A stretch of 64,000 nt of DNA. Source: Epiperipatus broadwayi (Eukaryota; Onychophora; Udeonychophora; Euonychophora; Peripatidae). This document shows, piece by piece, positions 12,166-20,894 of the stretch. A program made the translations under genes and the position numbers. Within the stretch, counting starts at the first letter, position 1. Every line of letters starts with the position of its first letter. A model generated the notes under the pieces. The model was given only the letters and a program-made list of their open reading frames with translations, did no database searches and was not told the origin of the DNA. Where the stretch lies: positions 2,669,149 to 2,733,148 of the forward strand of contig JAQFVV010012405.1 in NCBI GenBank assembly GCA_028023455.1. Reading direction: 5' to 3'.

Positions 12166-12262
12166 ATGGCTTTATTGTTTGAGAGTGAACTGGAATCAAT
12201 CCAAAGATTTTACACTTTAGTATCCTACATTCTGCCACTGAATCAGATTAAGAGTTGATCAG
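12166..12262 (-). mobile_element. tRNA-derived SINE, unit 2 (tandem with unit 1)
   Basis: Minus-strand reading gives an A-box-like TGATTCAGTGGCAGAATG, a B-box-like GGATTGATTCC and a tail CAATAAAGCCATTT. The copy near 33.8 kb has the matching tail CAATAAAGCTATTT, so both belong to one family with an AATAAA-containing 3' end. Immediately upstream (plus-strand right side) is a perfect 16-bp tandem TCAGATTAAGAGTTGA at 12243-12258 and 12259-12274. Confidence 0.6.
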
Positions 12263-12279
12263 ATTAAGAGTTGAGAATG

Positions 12280-12720
12280 AATTGGGGGGAATACAAATTG
12301 TTTGTTAACATATATAATAAATAAAAGGTTGATGTATGTAGAATAATATCTAATTTTTAAATTCCATCACATAAGGCAATTCATCTTTCAAGTTTATCTG
12401 CCATGGTTTTAATACAATGTATATTTTGTGCTGAATCAGAGTTCTTAGATACCATGGAGCCTAATGCCAGAAAATTGTAAAATGAAATAAATATTAATCT
12501 GTTTATTTTATTGATTTATTATTTTAGTGTTTAATTAGTATTTGATTTCTTTAATAGTTGACTATGAATATTTTATTTTAAAATAGACACTTTTCTATAT
12601 AACAAATTATGTTTTAAATATAAATTGAACACCAATAACCTGATTATTTTTGTTCTGAATCATGTTAAATTAATAACTATTCCCCCTCTCTTATATATAT
12701 AAATTAGTAATTTTTTTATC
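12280..12720. other. No gene recognised; AT-rich sequence
   Basis: Unassigned AT-rich DNA. Confidence 0.5.
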
Positions 12721-12721
12721 A

Positions 12722-13530
12722 GATTATATAGTTGAAAGGGTTTTAAATATGTGGAAATATCTGTTAAGTTTTATTACAGAAAATTTGGAGTCAGATATTA
12801 ATAGACAATGACTAATTGAAAATAGTAATTAGTAATCACTTTTTGCATTCATAAAGCAGAATCTCTTTAAATGCAATCTTTTGTTATTGTATATGATAAA
12901 GCACTACAATAATCATATATATGTTTAAGGAAACAGTCTTCCTCCATCCTTTTTTTTATTGCAACAAACTCTTCCACTAATAGCCGAATGCTTTAAATTA
13001 ATATTTTTTTAACAGATTACATGGTTGAAATATTTTTAAGTACATGGAAATGTCTGTTATATTTTATTATAGAAAAATCATAGATGTTAACAATTAATGA
13101 CCAATGAAAATAGTGAATTGTAAATGCTGTTTGCATTCAATAGAGGAACCTCTTTTGAATGCAATCTTTTATTATATAGATATAAAGTGCTATAGTAAAC
13201 ATATGTAAGTTTAGGGAAACAAAGTCACAACTTTCCCCACTTTCCTTATTATAATAGACTCTTCCACTAATAGTAGAATGTTATAAATTACTAAATTTTT
13301 TAATGATATAAATTAACAGTTTTTTGTTTCATTAAACTTATCTATGTTTACTGTAGCACTTTATCTCTATATAATAACAAGAGACTGCATTTAAAAGAGG
13401 TTCCACTTTTGAATGCAAAATCATTTGCAGTTTACTATTTTCATTGGTACTGTCTATTAACATCTTAGTATGATTTTTTCATAATAAAATATAACAGATA
13501 TTTCCACATTTTTAAAAATATTTCAAATAT
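12722..13530. repeat. Three copies of a ~290 bp unit: two direct, one inverted
   Basis: Unit a (about 12722-13014) and unit b (about 13015-13305) lie head-to-tail with an offset near 293 bp; unit c (about 13310-13530) is the same sequence on the opposite strand. Shared landmarks are TGGAAATATCTGTTA, ATTAATAGACA or its variants, CCAATGAAAATAGT, TTGCATTCA, TCTTTTAAATGCA, AAAGTGCTA, AGTAAACATA and CTCTTCCACTAATAG (a and b). Units b and c can pair into a long imperfect hairpin. No coding capacity; family unknown. Confidence 0.8.
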
Positions 13531-13586
13531 ATATATAATATTCAAATATAAGTATATTCTCTATACTAAACTTTATAAAACTAGAA

Positions 13587-13800
13587 GGGGCTTGAACTCA
13601 GACTTCCAAGCTCCTTATAGATTATGTAACTGATACGCATGACCACATAATGTGTAAAAGATAAATGGTATCCAATGTACTTATTTTGTGTTGAACCAGC
13701 ATTCATCAGTTGGTCTAGATCACCACCTCCCACACATATATACAATCAGTGCTCAGTTTATATTAAGATAGCAAATCTTCAAATTTCTGTGCATTTAAAT
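13587..13800 (-). repeat. Hammerhead-bearing PLE-associated repeat, copy A
   Basis: Minus-strand copy of the repeat also found at about 13805-14200 (copy B, plus), 16735-17520 (copy C, minus) and 25440-25620 (copy D, plus). It contains the hammerhead motif at 13670-13721 and, at 13587-13607, a B-box-like GAGTTCAAGCCCC preceded by GGAAGTCT. Shared landmarks are TGTGTGGAAGAT-type sequence, AATATAAACTGAGCACTG and the hammerhead. Copies A and B abut in inverted orientation. Confidence 0.75.
13670..13721 (-). ncRNA. Hammerhead ribozyme motif, copy A
   Basis: On the minus strand: GATC...CCAA then the intact core CTGATGA (complement of 13703-13709), helix II ATGCTG-GTT-CAACAC with one mismatch, then AAAA where GAAA is required, a short AT-rich helix III, and ATTGGATAC. 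Helix I forms from CCAA (13710-13713 complement) and TTGG (13672-13675 complement). The G-to-A change in the GAAA box matches CpG decay of CGAAA and should abolish cleavage. Confidence 0.75.
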
Positions 13801-13804
13801 GGAC

Positions 13805-14200
13805 GTATTAAGGTCTTATATATAAGGGGTCAGAGTGATGTTCGGGTCAACATGGGTATGACTATAATATTGGCATCAGCAAGAGCTTTAAGTGATTCAT
13901 TATTGGATTTTCAATGATATAATTGATTAAAGAGTTAGAGTGTGGCGAAGATTGAAGCATGTCCATTAAAGTTTGAAGATTATCTGTCTTAATATAATCT
14001 GGGCACTAATTGTATATATGTGTGGAAGATGGTGATCTGTACCAACTGATGAGTGCTGCTTCAGCACAAAATATATATAATGAAGATTATTTATTTTTTC
14101 ACATGTATGTGGTTATGTGTATCAATTGTATAAAATTGAGTGCATAGCTGTAAAGAGCTTGAAAGTCTGAGTTCAAGTGTTTTCTTTATATATATATAAA
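13805..14200 (+). repeat. Hammerhead-bearing PLE-associated repeat, copy B
   Basis: Plus-strand copy lying immediately outside the minus-strand PLE arm, mirror image of copy C on the other side of the palindrome. In order: AATATTGGCATCAGCAAGAG, GAGTTAGAGTGTGG, AATTGTATATATGTGTGGA, the hammerhead at 14034-14090, and the tRNA-like GAAAGTCTGAGTTCAAG at 14161-14177 (B-box-like). A ribozyme followed by a B-box resembles the small non-autonomous ribozyme retroelements of animals; alternatively it is the terminal repeat of the PLE itself. Confidence 0.75.
14034..14090 (+). ncRNA. Hammerhead ribozyme motif, copy B
   Basis: GATC (14034-14037), CCAA (14042-14045), an intact CTGATGA core (14046-14052), a perfect six-pair helix II GTGCTG/CAGCAC (14053-14058, 14062-14067) with a CTT loop, then AAAA (14068-14071) in place of GAAA, and ATATATATA as helix III. 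The downstream helix I strand is degraded (ATGAAGAT instead of TTGGTGAT). The missing G of the GAAA box predicts an inactive ribozyme. Confidence 0.8.
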
Positions 14201-14219
14201 ATACATATTTTGCAGGTCC

Positions 14220-15487
14220 ATCCATGTTAAAAACTTTTAATATTAATATACTGACATTTCGACTTGGTCACACAAACCATCCACAGAGTTATAAAAGGCA
14301 GAAAGATGGTTGTAGAGGCACTACAATCACTGATTTGAATAAAATGTTAAAATTCCACAATAGCAAAAAATGTTAAATTTAGGAATGTTTTTTAAAAAAA
14401 TCTTTCCAAATAGGAGGAAGTTTGCATGTATCATCTTGCTTATTGATACAATCTGGCCTTTTAAGTATCTTAATGGCTTCTCTAATTTTGCATTGGGAGA
14501 GATTATCACATCTAGATATGATCCTGGTACTAGAAAAATCAATTTTATGACCTGAATCTATAGTATGGAGTGAGAGTGCTGATGATGATGAGTGTTGCTT
14601 AACTGCATTAGCATGCTCATCTCTCCTAACACTGATGCGACGATTACTCATACCTATGTAAGAAGCTTTACAATTTTTACATGAGATTTTGATAGACACC
14701 ATGAGATTCAAGAGGGATTGAATCCTTAGGCTTGGTTATTATATTGCTGATCTTTTGATGAGCAGAAAATGCTGTATCTATATTATAGCTGTTTAATGTA
14801 CATCCAATACTGTCTGTAGTTCCCTTTACATATGGAACACAAATCCTAATAGCTGATTTATCATCTTTTTGTCTCCTATTTTGCCTTTTTTGGGCTTGAA
14901 ATAAGGCTTTTTTTTTATAAATTTGTAATTATAACTATTTGCTAATAAAACACTATTAATATGATTTATTTCTTCTTTCAGATGTGTCTCATCTGAAAGG
15001 TTAATTGCTCTATTTATAAGAGTTTTGGCTACAGAAACTGAGTTGGGTGATGATGAGAATGGAAATGCAAATATCTGTCTGTGTGTGTATCCTTTCTGTA
15101 AATAGAAAAAGATAAACTATTTGGTGTTCTGGTGACTAGAACATCAAGAAAAGGGAGTTTTCCATCAGACTCTGTCTCCATTGTAAATTTAATATGAGGA
15201 TGCATATTATTTAAATGTAAGAAAAAATCATCTAATTTATTTTTTCCATGTTGACATATGACAAAAGTGTCATCTATGTATCTGAGCCAAATGAGAAGTT
15301 TTAAAGATGATGATTCTAAAGCATGAGTTTCTATATATTCCATGAATAAATCAGCTATTACTCCTGAGATAGGTGAGCCCATAGGAGTACCAAAAACTTG
15401 TCTGTAATGCTGTCCATTGTATACAAAATATGTATTTAAGAGACAATGTTTAATTAAAGCAATAATATGGTCTGGTAAATTGCTCAC
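14220..15487 (-). pseudogene. Penelope-like element, minus arm of palindrome (RT + GIY-YIG)
   Basis: Left arm of a head-to-head PLE duplication. The upstream frame (15487 to 15029, 152 codons) carries the PLE-type RT segment with GTPMGSPISG and the catalytic RYIDDTF; the downstream frame (14711 to 14379, 110 codons) carries the GIY-YIG endonuclease part with SCKNCKASYIGMSNR and the C-terminus KDFFKKHS. Compared with the plus arm, this arm has two extra bases in an A-run (near 14909-14917) and one extra base near 14690, so the coding frame is shifted between the two parts and it is a pseudogene. It extends about 105 bp further 5' (15379-15483) than the plus arm, supplying RT sequence that the other lacks. 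Confidence 0.85.
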
Positions 15488-16482
15488 CTATCTCAGGAGT
15501 AATAGCTGATTTATTCATGGAATATATAGAAACTCATGCTTTAGAATCATCATCTTTAAAACCTCTCATTTGGCTCAGATACATAGATGACACTTTTGTC
15601 ATATGGCAACATGGAAAAAATAAATTAGATGATTTTTTCTTACATTTAAATAATATGCATCCTCATATTAAATTTACAATGGAGACAGAGTCTGATGGAA
15701 AACTCCCTTTTCTTGATGTTCTAGTCACCAGAATACCAAATAGTTTATCTTTTTCTATTTACAGAAAGGATACACACACAGACAGATATTTGCATTTCCA
15801 TTCTCCTCATTACCCAACTCAGATAGTTTCTGTAGCCAAAACTCGTTTAAATAGAGCAATTAACCTTTCAGATGAGACACATCTGAAAGAAGAAATAAAT
15901 CATATTAATAGTGTTTTATTAGCAAATAGTTATAATTACAAATTTATAAAAAAAGCCTTATTTCAAGCCCAAAATAGACAAAATAGGAAACAAAAAGATG
16001 ATAAATTAGCTATTAGGATTTGTGTTCCATATGTAAAAGAAACTACAGACAGTATTGGATGCATATTAAAACGCTATAATATAGATAAAGCATTTTCTAC
16101 TCATCAAAAGATCAGCAATATAATAACCAAGCCTAAGGATTCAATCCCTCTTGAATCTCATGGTGTCTATCAAATTTCATGTAAAAATTGTAAAGCTTCT
16201 TACATAGGTATGAGTAATCGTCACATCAGTGTTAGGAGAGATGAGCATGCTAATGCAGTTAAACAACACTCATCATCATCAGCCCTCTCACTCCATACTA
16301 TAGATTCAGGTCATAAAATTGATTTTTCTAGTACCAGGATCATATACAGATGTGATAATCTCTACCAATGCAAAATTAGAGAAGCCATTGAGATACTTAA
16401 AAAGCCAGATTGTATCAATAAGCGAGATGATACATGCAAACTTCCTATCATTTGGAAAGATTTTTTTAAAAAACATTCCTAA
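15484..16482 (+). CDS. Penelope-like RT/GIY-YIG endonuclease, 5'-truncated but open
   Basis: Plus arm of the palindrome. The first ATG is at 15517 (321 codons), but the frame is truly homologous from about 15484, where it begins inside the RT motif SPISGVIADLF, so the native start is missing. Counting from the ATG: YIDD catalytic box at residues 22-25, the DGKLPFLDVLV segment at 60-70, a linker with Lys/Arg-rich stretches, then a GIY-YIG nuclease with GVYQ at 216-219, a CxxC pair (SCKNC, 221-225), YIG at 229-231, HISVRRDEH at 236-244 and a Glu in CKIREA near 289. PLEs are retroelements that use RT and a GIY-YIG nuclease for target-primed integration. The intact frame suggests a fairly young copy, but the loss of the N-terminal RT fingers makes it non-functional alone. 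Sequence after the stop mirrors the minus arm out to about 16680. Confidence 0.85.
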   Translation, partial: SPISGVIADLFMEYIETHALESSSLKPLIWLRYIDDTFVIWQHGKNKLDDFFLHLNNMHPHIKFTMETESDGKLPFLDVLVTRIPNSLSFSIYRKDTHTDRYLHFHSPHYPTQIVSVAKTRLNRAINLSDETHLKEEINHINSVLLANSYNYKFIKKALFQAQNRQNRKQKDDKLAIRICVPYVKETTDSIGCILKRYNIDKAFSTHQKISNIITKPKDSIPLESHGVYQISCKNCKASYIGMSNRHISVRRDEHANAVKQHSSSSALSLHTIDSGHKIDFSSTRIIYRCDNLYQCKIREAIEILKKPDCINKRDDTCKLPIIWKDFFKKHS

Positions 16483-16823
16483 ATTTAACATTTTTTGCTA
16501 TTGGTGGAATTTTAACATTTTATTCAAATCAGTGATTGTAGCGCCTCTTATAGCGCCTCTACAACCATCTTTCTACCTTTTATAACTCTGTGGATGGCTT
16601 GTGTGACCAAGTCGAAATGTCAGTATATTAATATTAAAAGTTTTTAACACGGATGAACACGCAAAATATGTATTTTATATATTTAACCTGTGCAAATCTT
16701 CGTTTTAACATATATATATATATATATAAATAAAGGATTTGAACCTCAGACTTTCAAACTCCCTATATCTATCATTTGATACAACTGATACCCATAACCA
16801 ACCACATACATGTGAAAAAAAAA

Positions 16824-16878
16824 GATCTCCAATATATGTATTTCATGCTGAACCAGAACTCATCAATTGGTCCAGATC
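16824..16878 (-). ncRNA. Hammerhead ribozyme motif, copy C
   Basis: Minus strand: GATC...ACCAA, then TTGATGA (one change from the CTGATGA core), helix II GTTCTG/CAGCAT (imperfect), GAAA intact (complement of 16841-16844), helix III from the near-palindrome ATACATAT, then TTGGAGATC. Helix I pairs CCAA with TTGG and the outer GATC with GATC. This copy keeps GAAA but has lost the first core C, the reverse of copies A and B. Confidence 0.75.
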
Positions 16879-17080
16879 CACAATCTTCCACACATATATA
16901 CAATCAGTGCTTAGTTTATATTAAGATAGCAAATCCTCAAAGTTTAATGGAAAAGCTTCAATCTTCTCCACTCTCTAACTCTTCAGCCATGCATTTCATT
17001 GAAAATTTAAGGGTGGAATGCTGAAAGCTCTTGTTGACGCCAATATTACTGTTGTCCCTTATAATTACATAGATCTAGTA

Positions 17081-17470
17081 CAGGGGTCCCCAACCCTATC
17101 TCCGTGGCTACCATGGCGCCCGCAGACCATTTTACATGTGCCCAGCACTATCTGAACGCGATAAAAAATTATTTATCTGATACAAATAAATTTACTTTTT
17201 AAAATTTCTTATAAATTATTGTATTATATTGTAATCAAATTGTAGGGCAGACTATTCTTTACAGCGTAAAACGTTAATTATATGTTAAAATTTTATTTTT
17301 GAAATAAATATTTTTTTGTACATTATGTGTATTATTAACAATATCCAACTATAAATTTACATTGAAAAAATAAATGGTGCTCATCACCTGGTGGAAAAAA
17401 TAAATGGTGCCCACCACCTGGTCGGTATTATAAAATGTGCTCTTAAGTGCAAAAAGGTTGGGGACCCCTG
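17081..17470. mobile_element. hAT MITE, 390 bp, perfect 8-bp target duplication
   Basis: Terminal inverted repeats CAGGGGTCCCCAACC and GGTTGGGGACCCCTG, flanked by the perfect 8-bp direct repeat ATCTAGTA (17073-17080 and 17471-17478). CAGGGG-type ends and 8-bp duplications are diagnostic of the hAT superfamily. No transposase. An internal near-duplicate AATAAATGGTGCxCAxCACCTGG occurs twice. It is nested in hammerhead repeat copy C, so it inserted after the PLE-associated repeat. Confidence 0.95.
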
Positions 17471-17524
17471 ATCTAGTATAATCAATATACATATTTAAAT
17501 GTTATATATATATGTTCTACTTTA

Positions 17525-20215
17525 ACAATTCGACAATACATCTCTAATTATCACATTAATCTTATCTACACCTTCAAAAATTATACATTTAATATTTATT
17601 GGAAATATATTTTCATTTCATTTTTTTTTCTAAATAAAAAAAAATATTTCTGTATCTGTGTAGCATCTTTATAATTAAAAGAAAAAAATTAAAGGTTAAA
17701 GTTTTTTTTTTCTACTTCACTTTCATATGATAACATTCTCGCTATTTGCTTAATAACACCCAGTGATTAAAATAATTGTTTTCTAATTTTCGTTAATATT
17801 TGTGCAAATGGTACAATTTAATCAATGGAAATGTATTTAAGAAAAAAAAACCCATTTTTTGTTTCTTACTTATTTTGTAGGAAACATTGAAATTCGCAAT
17901 ATACTAGCACAATTCTTTTCTTGTATCTCAAATTAAAAAAGAAGAAGTATATAATGTATGTTAGTTAATATTGATCTACATTTGCTTGAATAGTAATTTA
18001 TTGTTGAATGAACCTTAACTCAAATCAAAATAATATCTGGCAAACATCAAAATGTGGTGTGGTTTGTATAGTTTTATCCTAATTAAAAAAATTCTGTTCA
18101 AGCTGCTTATTCATTTATTGTTTATTAGTTTGCTTTATTAAATTGTTAATCCCACAAATAATCTCTGAGGATTTATAGATAAAAATGCAAGATGGCAAAA
18201 ACAAGTAACATTAGAATAGTAACTTAATACTTTCTGAATTTTACACTTCTGTTTTAAAAAAATCATTTTACTTATATTCAATCTCACTCTGCTAACTTAT
18301 CTTTTTTAAAGGATTTCTTGGCATAACGAATTTATATTTAATTTTCATACTCATAACCTGACGTTTGAATTCGAATCAGGTTGATCTTAAAATTTTGTTA
18401 ATCTCAAATAAGCTGAGAATTATGTATATATATGTCTCCTAACTAATCAAGTTTGTCATGCAATAGTGACCTGTAAATGAATATCTAATTATTCTTAATA
18501 AGAGGTTAATATGGGTGGATTAGGTAAATATTGATAAATTGATTGTAAAATAGAAAATATATTTATAATATGTAGTTAGCTTTATGTTTGTTGCAGGAGA
18601 TGGCAGTGCTATATTTCTGTAGGCATTGAACCCATAAAGTTATATTTATTTTAATGTTGTCATACTAATAAATTAGAATTAAAGCAATAAATATTAAAAA
18701 GTAAGATTTTTGATGATTTGTTAAATTTTTAAATATATAAATAAATCTTTTAATAATAAGCTGTGTTTAGTTTTACGTTACTAATGCAATGTTTGCAATA
18801 TCTAAGGATTTTCTGTATATATATATATAACATTTATTTTCATACACATTTTAAAACAAAACCTTTCCCTCATATTTTAGTAAAGTCATTAATCTATACA
18901 TAAATTTGTATTATGCTTTAAGTTGATTTCTCTTACTACTAAATTATTTTCTTTACCGTATAATCATTTTAGATTCTTTTTTACAACTATTGATTTTTCA
19001 TTTTGTAACTTTATTGTTTTAATAAAATCTTTTCATAAAAGGTAAAATTAATGTATGTATGTATTTTTAGCTCTTAATTATTATTCTTTATTTTTACCTT
19101 CTGGCTTTTTATCTTGCCATTTTTCCTTTTATCCACATTCATTTTAACATCCTGAATTAAATTTCTGTTCAAGCTGCATTTTTATTATAATTCCCCCCCC
19201 CTCATAACCTGGTGACATTATAATCAAAATAATTTTTAATGGAAAAATAATAATAAGATTTTATTCTTTATGAAAAGTTTATTTCCTTTTTTCATAATCA
19301 GTTTTACTACTAACAAAGTAATTTCCTGTTTTCCATTTTTATGAAATATTTTAAAGCATACGCACACATAGATGTACATATTTACAAAATATATTCACAT
19401 GCGTATGTATTAATTTTTTTGGCTCAAGGCAGATCTGATTAACTACAGGTAATTAAAATTAGGACATGAAGGAGGTTATTTTAGTATAAGAGTACCAGAG
19501 TCAAGAGCTAATAGTACCTGAATCTATTTCCAATTGGTATTAATTAAAAGGAAATGTTTTGCTATCCATTTTGATGCTTCTACTTTACAGCCTATGATAA
19601 ATAAGTATTAAAATCAAGCAAAAGATTGATATAAGATTGATATTTAAAGATTGTTGTTTTATACATATTGTTTTATTCAATTCTCATGGAAGAGCTTAAA
19701 AATATTGTGAAAACTATATTGTTTTAACTATAAGCTATAAGTTTATACATTAATGTTATATTATTTTAAAATTAAAAATATTAATACATTCACATTAAAA
19801 ATAGTAATAATGAATATTATTACTTTTGACAATAATATTTTGATATGTACATAACCTTTTTATTAAGTGTGAATATATAAAACATGAAGTAACAGAGTTG
19901 CTTTTTAAACAAACCAACATCTCAAAATTCTGATCAAATGTTATGCTTCAAATGTCAAATAATTTCCCCCCACAATGAATTATTTGATTATTATTTATTA
20001 TTTACAACTTTACTGCATGATATAGATAGATTCAAATGCTAAATAGGCCTGAATTGAAGTTAAGTTCTATCATATCTTGTGCTTGAATGTTACTTGACTT
20101 TCTGCCCAACAACTTTCAGAAAATAGTTTTTAAAAATTATTACAATTCTTCAAAGCATCATAATGATAAATATTGTCCACTTAATATACAACTGAATATT
20201 AATAATATATATATT
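17525..20215. other. No gene recognised; AT-rich sequence
   Basis: Unassigned AT-rich DNA with homopolymers, a C-run near 19193-19201 and short (AT)n stretches. No coding or repeat structure supported. Confidence 0.5.
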
Positions 20216-20420
20216 AGGAAAAAATCAAATCAGATGTCACATGATCTAATTTAGTAAAGCTTGTATTACAAATGTATATAGAGCTCACAAATAAGCTCTT
20301 AACAAGCTTTGCAGAATATCCCCAATCCCAGACCGGTTTCTCCTTCTGGCATCCTCAGTGAGGTGCTAGGATATTCAATCATTAGATTAAAAATACCAGG
20401 ATAAGCCCAGCACTTTATCT
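20216..20420 (-). repeat. Hammerhead-like repeat related to the foldback/PLE family
   Basis: Contains GATGTCACATGATC (cf. the CATCACATGATC end of the foldback elements), ACAAGCTTTGCAGAATATC and the hammerhead-like core at 20320-20366. Its first 120 bp recur in direct orientation at 20600-20725. The core motif is shared with the 34.7 kb foldback element. Confidence 0.6.
20320..20366 (-). ncRNA. Hammerhead ribozyme-like motif, copy E
   Basis: Minus strand: CCTCA, core CTGAGGA (complement of 20352-20358, fits CTGANGA), short helix II TGCC-AGAA-GGA with a G.G mismatch, GAAAC (complement of 20336-20340), and GTC (complement of 20331-20333). GAAACCGGTC contains the perfect palindrome ACCGGT as a minimal helix III. 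Helix I can form from CTCA upstream and TGGG downstream (with a G.T pair). All invariant core bases are present. Short palindromic helix III is the form described for PLE hammerheads, thought to act as dimers. Confidence 0.65.
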
Positions 20421-20589
20421 AATGTATATTAAATAGAAAATCTGGAAATTTCAGACATCCATATGTCTTCCAAGCTAGCTATCTAACTTAAATAGCTATA
20501 TGGGACTGAACTAAATTCAGATACACCATATATTAATAGCTTTAGCAATATAAAATTGTCAAAACCTCAATAGCAAAAAATAAAATCAC

Positions 20590-20725
20590 AAAAAAAAAAA
20601 TCAAGTCAGATGTCACATGACCTAATTTAATAATCTTGAATTACAAATGTTATATATAGAGCTCGTAAATAAGCTATTAACAAGCTTTGCAGAATATCTT
20701 CAACCCTAGATCAGTTTCTGTATTA
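20590..20725 (-). repeat. Second partial copy of the 20.2 kb repeat
   Basis: Direct repeat of 20216-20345: AGATGTCACATGA(T/C)CTAATTTA, TATAGAGCTC, ACAAGCTTTGCAGAATAT. The core is truncated: only GAAACTGATC survives in the place of GAAACCGGTC and the CTGANGA half is absent. Confidence 0.7.
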
Positions 20726-20894
20726 CATCTTTGTTTTGTGTAAATATACATTTTAGTCTTAGCATTTGATAGGTGAAGTTCAATGTACAATGACCTATTT
20801 AATTTACAAGAATTAATGTCAATTGAGAACTTATTGCATAAGGCATAATCGGATTGATCACATGTATGTATTTTAAATGTTTATGATATTTGCC

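Larger units (their letters stand above)
14220..16680. repeat. Large PLE palindrome, arms about 1.1 kb
   Basis: Sequence 14265-15378 is the near-identical reverse complement of 15484-16620. The breakpoint is at 15484 where TGCTCACCTATCTCAGG (plus) meets the minus copy, whose own version of the same segment lies at 15361-15378; the 105 bp between is unique loop sequence. Outside the coding arms, the mirrored segments ACTTGGTCACACAAACCATC (left) and its complement (right) continue into inverted hammerhead repeats B and C. Confidence 0.9.
16735..17520 (-). repeat. Hammerhead-bearing PLE-associated repeat, copy C (interrupted)
   Basis: Minus-strand mirror of copy B outside the plus PLE arm. From right to left it has ATTTAAATATGTATATTGA, AATATTGGCGTCAACAAGAG, GAGTTAGAGAGTGGAGAAG, ATTGTATATATGTGTGGA, the hammerhead (16824-16878) and the B-box-like GAGGTTCAAATCC (16735-16750 complement). 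It is split by the 390 bp hAT MITE at 17081-17470: joining 17080 to 17479 restores the alignment with copy B. Confidence 0.75.

Noticed and set aside
14370-14555. Antisense frames opposite the PLE (also 16306-16491 and 16319-16585)
   Set aside because: They are shadows of the PLE coding strand in the inverted arms.
14590-14610. GATGATGATGAG in the PLE arm as a ribozyme core
   Set aside because: It lies in coding sequence (Ser repeat) and has no helix II or GAAA partner.
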